DNA of 64,000 nucleotides from Symsagittifera roscoffensis (lineage: Eukaryota > Xenacoelomorpha > Acoela > Convolutidae): assembly GCF_963678635.1 (NCBI RefSeq), contig NC_087071.1, forward strand, positions 36,261,680-36,325,679, read 5' to 3'. The translations under genes and the position numbers were made by a program. The notes under the pieces are model-generated. The model was not told the origin of the DNA. It did no database searches and saw only the letters and a program-made list of their open reading frames with translations. Shown here piece by piece: positions 1 to 9,100 of this stretch (within the stretch, counting starts at the first letter, position 1; every line of letters starts with the position of its first letter).

Positions 1-522
1 AGGCTTCGCATTCTACCCTTTTAGTTCGATATGTCACCTTTTTCCGACATCCAGGGCAGACCCCTTTGTTATCCTCAATTAGCATCGTCAATTTTGGTAT
101 TTCTTTTTTAAATGCAGAGTCGTGTTCTTTGAGCCACAAATTGGCCAGTATTACTGCTAGAGAGGCGCCCATTGTTAAACCGTCTTTTTGTACTTATTAA
201 AAACAGTTGCATTTAAAGTGTACCTTGCTCAGAGCCATATTAGTAGCTTTTGCATAGTTTTGCGAAATAGTTCCGGTGGATTGGTTTGCTCAAACAATCT
301 CCTCGTGAATATTTTTCAACAGCTTCCTTGGGATATCAGTGTACAAAATGTTTCCAACAGGTTAAATTATACTCTCATCAGAGTCCTATTGAGTGTTTTC
401 CAAGATCTCCCTGGCTATTTGAGTGTTTGTTTCTATGCTAGCCTCCTCAACTTTATCGAAATGTTTTATCTATGTTTTATTTAGATGGTCGGATGAGCTC
501 ATTTCAAAACCTAATTTAAATA
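1..522 (-). pseudogene. Reverse-transcriptase relic (Penelope-like type), 3' end cut by window edge
   Basis: Read on the minus strand from about 522 down to 1, this is a decayed reverse transcriptase. The clearest block is TMGASLAVILANLWL at about 170-125, preceded by KDGL, the pattern of the RT segment just before the catalytic region ends in Penelope-like and related elements. Upstream lie ILYTDIPRKLL (about 340-305, like the RT 'xxTDIP' block) and FDKVEEASIETNTQ (about 455-415). Downstream, CPGCRKKVTYRTKRVEC starts what looks like a Cys-rich zinc finger that continues beyond base 1. There are two or three in-frame stops (for example just after TQ and before PVGN) and frameshifts near 295 and 190, so it is dead here. 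Assignment to Penelope-like elements is from motif memory; another RT class is possible. Confidence 0.7.
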
Positions 523-1030
523 AAATCTGACATACACTTGCATATTTGAAAAATTGTTTCTGTTGGCAATTAAGCTGCATTTTTTCTATTCTATGACAAC
601 CCATCGATTTGTTTTGTAAAAGGCAAAAAAATGAGAAAAAGCATAATGCATCAGCTTTTTGTTACGACTATTAAAAAAAACGAGGAAATTAAACGCTGGT
701 TGGTTTCAACAATTTTTTCCCACAAGAAGTCAAACACGTTTCACATAAACTTTGCAATTTTATTTTTTGAATCCAAATTGGGCAAATATTGCAAGCGATT
801 AATGTGAAAAGCGTCTAATTCAGCCTGAAAAAAATATATATTTCAGATGTCTAAAGCTAGTTATTACACTTGCGAGCATCGTAGTGTGTTATTACAAACC
901 TTCTTTTTGTCCTTAACCAACTCGCAAACCAAATATTCATTAAAAATTTTCACTTATTTAGCAACTTCCTTGTAGCATGAGAAATGGCAAAGCTTCTAAT
1001 CTTTAATTTATTTGTGGCTAGTGTTAGTTA
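523..1030. other. AT-rich spacer, nothing recognised
   Basis: About 500 bp between the RT relic and the first SINE. Homopolymer-rich, with no ORF, RNA or repeat that I can support. Confidence 0.5.
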
Positions 1031-1036
1031 GTGGTC

Positions 1037-1082
1037 AACCACTCAGCCACGATATATATGAAGCGACCGTGGCTGAGTGGTT
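1037..1082. repeat. 15-bp perfect inverted repeat at SINE 5' end
   Basis: AACCACTCAGCCACG at 1037-1051 is the exact reverse complement of CGTGGCTGAGTGGTT at 1068-1082, with a 16-bp spacer. The right arm is the A-box part of the tRNA-like head of the adjoining SINE, so the left arm is a second, inverted fragment of the same head. Confidence 0.85.
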
Positions 1083-1275
1083 ACTGTGTGAGACTCAAAT
1101 TTTCTAGCTCGCTTGTTCGAATCCGAGTTGTTGCTTAACTCTTACTACAATAGTTGACAAAATCACGAATTATTGCGCAACATCAATAATTATTCACTGG
1201 AATGCCTTTTTTCACGGTGCATTTTGGAAAAAAATTATTTTCATCGAAATTCAGTAAAGTTTTCACATAGACAGA
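1058..1275 (+). mobile_element. tRNA-derived SINE, copy 1
   Basis: A 72-nt tRNA-like head (1063-1134) carries an A-box-like TGGCTGAGTGG and a B-box-like GTTCGAATCC. Its ends GCGAC and GTTGC can pair as an acceptor stem. It continues into a body (…ACTCTTACTACAATAGTTG…) and a tail ending at TTTTCACATAGAC near 1272. The same head, body and tail recur at 4226 and, without the head, inverted near 5.3-5.58 kb, which defines a SINE family rather than a tRNA gene. The anticodon arm is too degenerate for a working tRNA. Confidence 0.75.
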
Positions 1276-1866
1276 TGTACCGCCTTACAGTGCTGGACTC
1301 GATAGACAGCCTCGCTTGTCTGCAAATGGCACAATCACATTCTCCCATCAACAGGGGAGCGCAGATTGCTGCAAAGCCCGGGTTTTTGTGTTCGGAGCAT
1401 CTGAAGCCGGACAGGCTGCTCCGTCTATTAATCCTACAATTGCTACTTTGTTCTGGCGTTTACCCCTGGCCCTTTTATTGCTCGCCATAAAACCAAAAAA
1501 TCAAACAAAACCAAGCAATTCACCGAAATCCAATTACTCGCACTACCGCCAACCCGCCAAAGGCCCCACTTTCACATCGCGTCTCAAGCAACCCACCCGT
1601 AATTTGGTATTTTTATTCAAACTAACCTCTGCGCAGCAGAATTTAAAATCTTTAAATATAATACAACTAAAGTGCAATGATGTTTCCGGCAAAACCATTG
1701 AAATTGCAGCCCTACTATGTGACAAACAAATCCACTCTGCAGTTTGCTAAAAAATCAAGCTGAAAACAGGTAACCGAAATCACTCGATCGGTCCAAGTTA
1801 CACACTATTTCGAAAAGAAATTATACAAAAACGTGGAGGCCTTCAGATAGCAGTACATAACTCTCG

Positions 1867-2655
1867 CATTTACGAGGGACCATGGCGGCTCAAAGCATCA
1901 AAATGAAGGCCAGCTACCAAAGTCTCCGAGTCTCAAATGTCTACTGCCCGAATGACTATAACAAGTTCCTTACCAAAGACAATAGTTTACTAGTTGGAGT
2001 CGTAAATGCTCCTGCCCCTCAATGGATTTTTAACTTTCCTGATGACACCACAGTTGGAGTCTGTACTGAGATAAGTGTCATTTCAAGTTTTACTCCATTA
2101 AGCGACTTGAACCAAACCATGCTGCCTTACGACAATACAACTTCATCGTCGACGCCGGACATATATTTAGCATCCCCTCTGCTTCTATTGTCTTTGAGTT
2201 GGCAAACCTGTTTAACTTTAAGATCGGAAAAAGACCAAGTTTGATTAAAAGACGTCTTAAACCCAAAACTTAGTTTTTTAAACACTGAAATACAAAAACT
2301 AATTGGCAAGAAAAAAGAAAAACCATGGCAAGGTTTCCTCCAGGCGCTCAGTCACTGCATGGATTCAAGCAAATTCTGGCAAGTTGTCTGCTCCTTAAAC
2401 GGAGCAAAGTCTGTGGTAGGAAACCATCATATCGATTTTAAGGGCAAAATTTTTGACCGCAGCTTCTTTTTAAATCCATATCAAACTCGTTGCTCATCTA
2501 TCTAAAGCTCCCTACTAGCACGGATTCAGACCTTTCCACTGCACTACTACAGACTTGTCTACAACAGAATTTTTCATATCAGATAGTGTCAACCAAAAGG
2601 TGTCCACCAAAACACACTACCCGTCCCTCAAAGTTGCGGAGCCTTTTAGGAAAGC
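1867..2655 (+). repeat. 789-bp tandem duplication inside LINE relic, copy 1
   Basis: Covers the endonuclease C-terminal half and the linker. It begins CATTTACGAGGGACC and is nearly identical to the next 789 bp. It differs by a few substitutions, including TAC versus TAG at 2128/2917, which puts a stop in copy 2. Confidence 0.9.
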
Positions 2656-3444
2656 CATTTACGAGGGACCAAGGAGGCTCAAAGCATCAAAATGAAGGCC
2701 AGCTACCAAAGTCTCCGAGTCTCAAATGTCTACTGCCCGAATGACTATAACAAGTTCCTTACCAAAGACAATAGTTTACTAGTTGGAGTCGTAAATGCTC
2801 CTGCCCCTCAATGGATTTTTAACTTTCCTGATGACACCACAGTTGGAGTCTGTACTGAGATAAGTGTCATTTCAAGTTTTACTCCATTAAGCGACTTGAA
2901 CCAAACCATGCTGCCTTAGGACAATACAACTTCATCGTCGACGCCGGACATATATTTAGCATCCCCTCTGCTTCTATTGTCTTTGAGTTGGCAAACCTGT
3001 TTAACTTTAAGATCGGAAAAAGACCAAGTTTGATTAAAAGACGTCTCAAACCCAAAACTTAGTTTTTTAAACACTGAAATACAAAAATTAATTGGCAAGA
3101 AAAAAGAAAAACCATCGCAAGGTTTCCTCCAGGCGCTCAGTCACTGCATGGCTTCAAGCAAATTCTGGCAAGTTGTCTGCTCCTTAAACGGAGCAAAGTC
3201 TGTGGTAGGAAACCATCATATCGATTTTAAGGGCAAAATTTTTGACTGCAGCTTCTTTTTAAATCCATATCAAACTCGTTGCTCATCTATCTAAAGCTCC
3301 CTACTAGCACGGATTCAGACCTTTCCACTGCACTACTACAGACATGTCTACAACAGAAATTTTCATATCAGAAAGTGTCAACCAAAAGGTGTCCACCAAA
3401 ACACACTACCCGTCCCTCAAAGTTGCGGAGCCTTTGAGGAAAAC
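2656..3444 (+). repeat. 789-bp tandem duplication inside LINE relic, copy 2
   Basis: Second copy at an exact offset of 789 bp (263 codons, so frame-preserving). The last bases (GAGCCTTTGAGGAAAACC) run on into RT-like sequence, whereas copy 1 ends GAGCCTTTTAGGAAAG and restarts the repeat. Copy 2 is therefore the one joined to the original downstream sequence. Confidence 0.9.
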
Positions 3445-4225
3445 CACCATGAAAGACGCGTGCAGGATATTGAGCCTAAAAGCTCTGCCCGGGACAAACT
3501 GTGGACAATGCAAAGAAGAATTGCTTTAAACGTTCAAATCTCTAATCAGACCAATACTCTGTCACTTCTAACCAGTTTGGTCCCACCCTGCAAGCAATTC
3601 CTCCCGGAAGAAGTTACAATTCGTTCAAAACGCAGTTTTTTTGTTGTGACAGAGTGCACGAAGCTGAGCTCCATAGACCACCTTCACACTGAATGCAAAC
3701 TATTATCCGTCGTGCAACAGCCCTATAATTCTCTGTCCAGCCAGTTGTTTTTAAAAAAAGTACCTTCAACTCCATCCCCTTCATTTCTAATATAGGCAAA
3801 TCCAAACTAAATTGAAATCAATTTAAAGAAGAATTCGACAATAAATTCTCTAAGACAAGCGGTGTTACCCCATATACCAACAACACGGTCCGAAGCAACT
3901 TCTTTTAAAATAATTTTAAACGTCATAGAAGGGATCCACAAAAACCACTAATAAATGCAAACAATGACTCGCCTACTCGCAAAAATCTCCCGCTGCGCCC
4001 ATCCGGTATCTCCTCGACTGAGAAACTGCTCTCCCGTTCAATAAGGAGCACGTTAGCCTAGCTCAGATCCGGCTATTTCCCCTTTTTAAAAACCTAACTT
4101 CAAAGATCTGTGGCTACGGCCGGGCAAAGTAGAAACGCTCCAAAAAACTCGGGCCAAGCTTGCATGACGCGCATTCTGTGGGCAATTAACAACATCAACA
4201 ACAACAACTAGTGTTTGTTTTGTAT

Positions 4226-4560
4226 GAAGCGACCCTAGGCTAGTGGGTGAGACTCTTAATCTCTAGGTCTCAGGTTCCAATCCGAGACGTTGCCGAATTT
4301 TAACTACAGTTGTTGTTAAAATTAAGCGCAGATTCAGTATTTAATCTCTGAAATGCCTGTTTTCAAAGTCCATTTTGGAAAACATTTTCTTCGGAATTCA
4401 ATAAAGTTTTCACATAGACCACGAGCAAATGATCAGAATTAACCTCTATAAAAATATCAATATTTGACTACAACGACTTCACAGTTTAAACCGGGTCTGA
4501 ATATGCAAGACTTCCCTTCAAGTTAAGTTTTTTCGCTTGGCGTGAAAAATTGGACACGTT
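4226..4560 (+). mobile_element. tRNA-derived SINE, copy 2 (longest)
   Basis: Starts ATGAAGCGACCC like copy 1. The head includes GAGACTCTTAATCTC, the sequence expected of a tRNA-Lys(CTT) anticodon arm, followed by a B-box-like GGTTCCAATCC. Body and tail align with copy 1 through TTTTCACATAGACC (about 4420). A further segment (AAATGATCAGAATTAACC…, …ACCGGGTCTGAAT, up to about 4560) is shared with copy 3, so the full element is at least 330 bp. It lies directly after the CAA tail of the LINE relic. Confidence 0.75.
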
Positions 4561-4659
4561 CGAGTTCTGTAAAAAATCTCGCTGATTTTTTCATTTTTTT
4601 TTCACTAAATGCCGGAATGCCCTTTTAGAGCAGAGTTTTTTCTTCTCACATTTCGTCTG

Positions 4660-5035
4660 TCTAAGAACCACGACTTCTCTACAGGAACGATCAGAAGCGA
4701 CCGTACGATCGTTCCAAGGGCTATTGGCAAGCAGCTCTTGTGGGATGTAAGGGTAGTAGACTCCTTAGCCCCTCGTAGGTTTAGTGCCGGTCTGTTTTCT
4801 CCCTGGTACGGCGGCTACCGATGAAGCGGAAGAGCGATCAAATGACAAGTATAAAAACTGCATAGATAATGGGTATCTTTTTCAACCGCTAGCTTTTGAG
4901 ATTCAGGACGCGAAAGGCACCAGCACAGATTTTTCGTTGAGCAAGCTTTGTAAGAATCTGCGTATATGCACCAGAGAATCTCCCTAGCAATACAGATTGC
5001 GAACGCCGATTGCGTACTCGGAACAATGAATGACA
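4660..5035 (+). pseudogene. Retroelement C-terminal domain fragment
   Basis: Three frame-shifted pieces read as one protein: RTIVPRAIGKQLLWDVRVVD (about 4700-4760), PGTAATDEAEERSNDKYKN then NGYLFQPLAFEIQD (4803-4910), and ISLAIQIANADCVLGTMND (about 4979-5035). The order GKxLxWDVTVVD, AAxxAEExKxxKY, FxPLAFE and SxAIQxxNA is one I recall from the C-terminal region of RT-encoding elements in marine invertebrates. The exact family is unknown to me. Frameshifts near 4800 and 4975 and a stop make it a relic. Confidence 0.5.
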
Positions 5036-5299
5036 AAACTACTTTTTATTTGTAGCACATTCATAATTGTATGTTCTATTTTCTCGTGTCGAGGTGCGTG
5101 TTCTTATTGAAGAAACGTAACACGTATCGAGTTTAATTGTAAGGATATCAACACTTATCATCTTTTTATTATTATCACTTCGATATCTAGAAAGTTCCAA
5201 CGATTTTGATTGGAATAGGTGACGAAGGGACTCCTGACTGTAACCTCGGTTACTATGATACTTTTGATCTGAATACCCACAATTAAAAAAAGGAATTTT

Positions 5300-5582
5300 C
5301 TCACTGAGATTGTTTCACGTCGCATGAAAAAAAAATTTTAATTCGCTTTTTCGAGTTCGATACGATGCAAAACTTAGTGCAGATTTTCAGACCCGGATTA
5401 CATTAGTAAGTATCTGAAACCAAAATTTGATAGTTTCATATAGGGTAGCTCTGATCATTTGGTCTTAGTCTATGTAAAATTTTATTTGATATTCGAAGTA
5501 AAAGTTTTTCAAAATGAACATTGAAAACAAGCATTTTTGAGTATAAAACCTAACTTTGCGCCTAATTTTGTCCACCAGTGTA
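5300..5582 (-). mobile_element. tRNA-derived SINE, copy 3, headless and inverted
   Basis: On the minus strand, 5582 down to about 5300 aligns with the body, tail and 3' extension of SINE copy 2. Shared landmarks are AATTAGGCGCA, AAATGCTTGTTTTCA, TTTTACATAGAC, AAATGATCAGAG and CCGGGTCTGAA. The tRNA head is missing, as expected of 5'-truncated reverse transcription. Confidence 0.65.
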
Positions 5583-5861
5583 ATTCGAGGCTTTCTAATT
5601 TTTCTTGTTGCCTCTTAAAGAGCTGATATTTGTCGTTTTCTAGCTAGTGTTTGCGAAGATTCGCATCTGTGTTGAAGCTCATTCTTGCGCTTTTTCCAAC
5701 AATGGTTTTACTGCATAAAGCCTTAGACAATGAATTTGAAAAAAAAGTTTTGAAAGAGAAAATTTTTGTTCGTTAATATTAATTTTGCTAAGATAAGTGT
5801 AGTAAAAAACTTCTTGCTCCTATTTATTTTCACTTATTTTTGCCAAAATTATTGAATTTGT

Positions 5862-5929
5862 GTTTCAGATTTAGACTAAGTAAAATAATGAAGAGACTAA
5901 GTTAGTCTCATGGGTTTTATGACTCTATC
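5862..5929 (+). promoter_or_regulatory. Probable 3' splice site and 5' UTR ahead of RIN start
   Basis: A pyrimidine-rich stretch ends in TTTGTGTTTCAG at 5868, just 61 bp before the start codon. An in-frame TAG at 5903-5905 with no ATG between it and 5930 fixes the start within this exon. The acceptor implies an upstream non-coding exon, or a spliced-leader trans-splice site if the organism uses them. Neither is visible. Confidence 0.5.
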
Positions 5930-6181
5930 ATGTCTGCCACTGATAAGGAGCAGCATACTGATACAGAAAAGGCGACTGAAAAAACAGAATCTGACAGGTC
6001 CAGTAACTCTGTAAACAATGCTTTGGACGTGGAGGCAGTTTTGGTGCCGGACTTGCCAGAACGGGAGGAGACAGTTGGCGCGGGGGAGGCAGATCGAGGA
6101 CAGAGTGTTGGCACGTCAAGTGACAGTACTCCGCCAACGACCATTGAAGAATCTCAAGCCTCGCAGTCTCTTTACTTTCAG
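5930..6181 (+). CDS. RIN: RIN exon 1 (start, acidic disordered N-terminus)
   Basis: Residues 1-84, from ATG at 5930 to CAG|GTTAGA. Rich in Ser, Thr, Glu and Asp with no known domain. Ends in phase 0. The upstream in-frame stop at 5903 supports this start. Confidence 0.7.
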
Positions 6182-9100
6182 GTTAGACGGCGACCGCTCA
6201 ATCACATGAAGCAAAAAGCCATAAATTTTCAACGCATTATAGTACTATACAAAATACAACCACGCTAATTAAAATTTTACTTGCTTCAAATTTAAATTTT
6301 GCTAGCCATTTTGAGCAGTTAATATTGTGCGCTGAGCAAATTCTGACTAGCTTGTTTGCCAAAAATCAATTCTCGTTGATTAATGGTAGTTAGCTGTCAC
6401 TGAATTACATACAAGATATCTTGCGATATTAAGCGGTCAATGGAGAGAATTACATTTGAAACCATTAAACCATAAACGATAAATTTTGTTTAAAACAGCT
6501 CTTAATTTTTTTGTGTCACTTTTGGTGATCATTGTTGCCTACTTTGTTTATGGCGATTCAATTTATTACAGAATATGTTTCGGACGTACGCTGGAAATTT
6601 GGAAATGTTCCGCGAGGCAAATCAAGACGCCACAGCCTCTAATATTCGGTCACATCCTCTAATTCCAGAATTAGACCTGGATCATCAAGCTGCAATTTTC
6701 GAAAGGCTACCCGAGCAGTCCTCGAACCCAAGCGGGGGAGGAATTGGGGGTCAGTTTGTTTCTAACCGGCCACCTTGTACTTGTGGGACTGGAGAATTGT
6801 CTTCTAATAACAGACACAGTTGCTACAGTCATCCGGACCAGCACGTCAGAGATGATTTGCTGTTGAGAAGTGCGAGTTTCGATACTAGTGCGGCTAGTAT
6901 TAGCTCCATGGCAACTATGTAAGTTTTATTGGGCGATTAGCAAGCGGTATTTATATTTTTGTCGGGTTGCAACGACTACGCCTGGGAAACTTCTGAAAAA
7001 GTTTTGGATTCTTTTTAAGAGTAATAAACGTAGTGAAAACTTATATACGTCTTGCTGATTTTTTTGTTTGTTTTTTTTTTCAGGAAAAAGTCTTAAAATT
7101 TGTTCACGCTCAATTTTGAGTTTTGGCGTTTGACTTGTGACTTTATGCATAATCGACAACATTAGTCTTCAAAAAATAAATGAGAAAAAAAATAAAAAAC
7201 TAATTTAAAAAAATTCACCATAATATTAAATGTTTTATATAGAAAGTCTTTATTGCCGAAGAAACGCTAAGTTTTTAATTGCGAGCGCAATTTCAGTCGG
7301 AACTAGAACATTTTTATTCAACTTTCGCCTCTAACAGCATCTAATAAAGTGTGGTGTTTTTAGATTTTCAGCTAATGATTAGACGCTAGCTGGTTTTTGT
7401 ATCAATTTTTCAAGAAAGGATGAAATACTCATGCTCTTAGTATTTTTTGGCTTCAGATAAATTTTGACTAATGAACCGACCTTTTCAGATGTTTTTATGC
7501 CATCAGGGGTAGGAAGTTTGGTAGCATTTGAAGTACTTTAATCCCTGATTCATTTCTTTAATGTTTAAAAAAGTGTATCAGCGGCGAGAAAAAAATTTTT
7601 TTTTTCCACTTATTGGACTCAGAATCAGACCGAAAATTCAGATGAATTTTTTTGAACTTAATTTCGGCTGAACTATCAATTTAGCTCTACAACATTTCTA
7701 ATTTTACCCTAGGTTCTATCGCATCTTATGCTTGTACTTTTTTTCATCTCATTTAATTGCCAGTAACGAAAAAAAATCTTCTTTGAAATAATACCAAAAG
7801 ACTTGGCGGGCAACTATTCAATTCGTTTTTTTATTGCGTTTTAGAAATAATTGCAAAAACTTCGGTTTGATAGGGATAACAGTTTATGCTACTTTAAAGT
7901 TAAACAGGATTTAAAATCTGTCGCAATTTTTTCCGAAACGGATTGATTATTCTTATAAATCAAGTTTGTTTGTCCGAACTTTTCTTACACGTTTTAAGTG
8001 GCCGTGTACAGTCTAGCCCGAACCGTCGTTGATGCGGAAGTGAACCGTAGTAGCCTTTTTATGATTTTTTGGAAACATATTTTTGGAATCCGAATGTCGA
8101 GTGAAATGTTTTCACTACCATCCTTATCACTTAAGCTTTGCTCTGATGCGCCTGAAATCAAAAAAATCAGCCAAACCTCCTGAAACGCACATATCTTCAC
8201 TTCCCAAATCTTCTTTCATTATGCTATAGTTCCTTAACGGTCTTTGAAACTGCTCTGAACAATGAAGAGCAGGCAATGCAAATTTTGTCTCTGACGTCTT
8301 TCGTTTTTCTGCAAGTACTTGATAAACTACTTAAATTGTTATGCGGCTTATGAGATTATGCTATAAAATCTAACAGAATCAAAATTTGAAAGAATTGAGC
8401 GATCTTGGGAATGAATTTCTTGTAAACAGCAATAGGGGTTGAGTTTCGGGTCCCCAAAATGTTCCTCGTCATTTAGTTTATAAACAACAGATGGAGGGGA
8501 AAATACTTGCTGTTAATGCAGAGATGAATCCTATTCAAATTCATGAGTTACAGGAGTGGCAAGAGAATGTGACTTGATTGGCTGGTTTTCTAGCGTCATG
8601 GCACTGAAAAAAAAATGTCTATTTTGATTCTTTGAACATTCATATAGAAGCAGACGTGTTTTCAAATTGTAGTGTTTTCAAATCTTTTGAGCGAAATTTT
8701 TGTAGCTAACTTATCGGTGTTATTTTAGTCCCGATAGTGTGGCATACAGCATCGGATCAGCTGACGAGTCAGTCGACATTATAAGTGAGTTTACAGTTAC
8801 ACTTTTTAGATCTAGTGTTCGATTCCAACAGTCGCCTCAGGGATTCGACCCCTCGCCAACCAAAGGGTCCCCCGTTTGGTATTGTTTTATGATATCAATT
8901 TTTGGCCGACCAACCCCAAAAAAGTTTTTTTAGGCGCCAATATGTACTTATTTTTGAAGGGGAGTGCGCGTCGAAAAAACCCAATTTTTTGGTCAACATT
9001 TTCCAAAAAGTGCCCAAAACGGCATTATTGACCTGTTTTTTTTTCAAAGAATTGCCTGCGGCGCAAATTTTTTTGGTCATAATAGGGTCTTTATAGGGTT

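Larger units (their letters stand above)
1290..4212 (+). pseudogene. LINE retrotransposon relic (AP-endonuclease, linker, RT ends)
   Basis: A non-LTR retrotransposon with an apurinic endonuclease-type N-terminus. In order: a Pro/Ser-rich lead-in (about 1480-1640); LNIIQLKCNDVSGKTIEI (from 1651), the endonuclease start; SIGPSYTLFRK and GGLQIAVHNSRIY (about 1780-1875); VSNVYCPN; LLVGVVNAPAPQW (about 1990), matching the GDFNAxHxxW block with the Asp-Phe lost; TSSSTPDIYLASP (about 2140), the (S/T)xPDxxLAS block. The linker and the beginning of an RT (ACRILSLKALPG, about 3460) follow, and debris near 3960-4090 reads like a LINE C-terminus. A CAACAACATCAACAACAACAAC run (4190-4211) looks like the microsatellite tail. 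Many stops and frameshifts, most of the RT missing, and an internal duplication mean it is not functional. Confidence 0.75.

Noticed and set aside
1063-1134. Functional tRNA gene
   Set aside because: Boxes A and B are present, but the anticodon arm does not fold well and the head is fused to a repeated non-tRNA body, so it is a SINE.
1316-1750. Independent 144-aa gene
   Set aside because: The frame is the Pro-rich lead-in and start of the LINE endonuclease; it ends at a stop inside the domain.
5917-6144. Minus-strand frames over RIN exon 1
   Set aside because: Shadow of the plus-strand exon, with no domain and no splice context.
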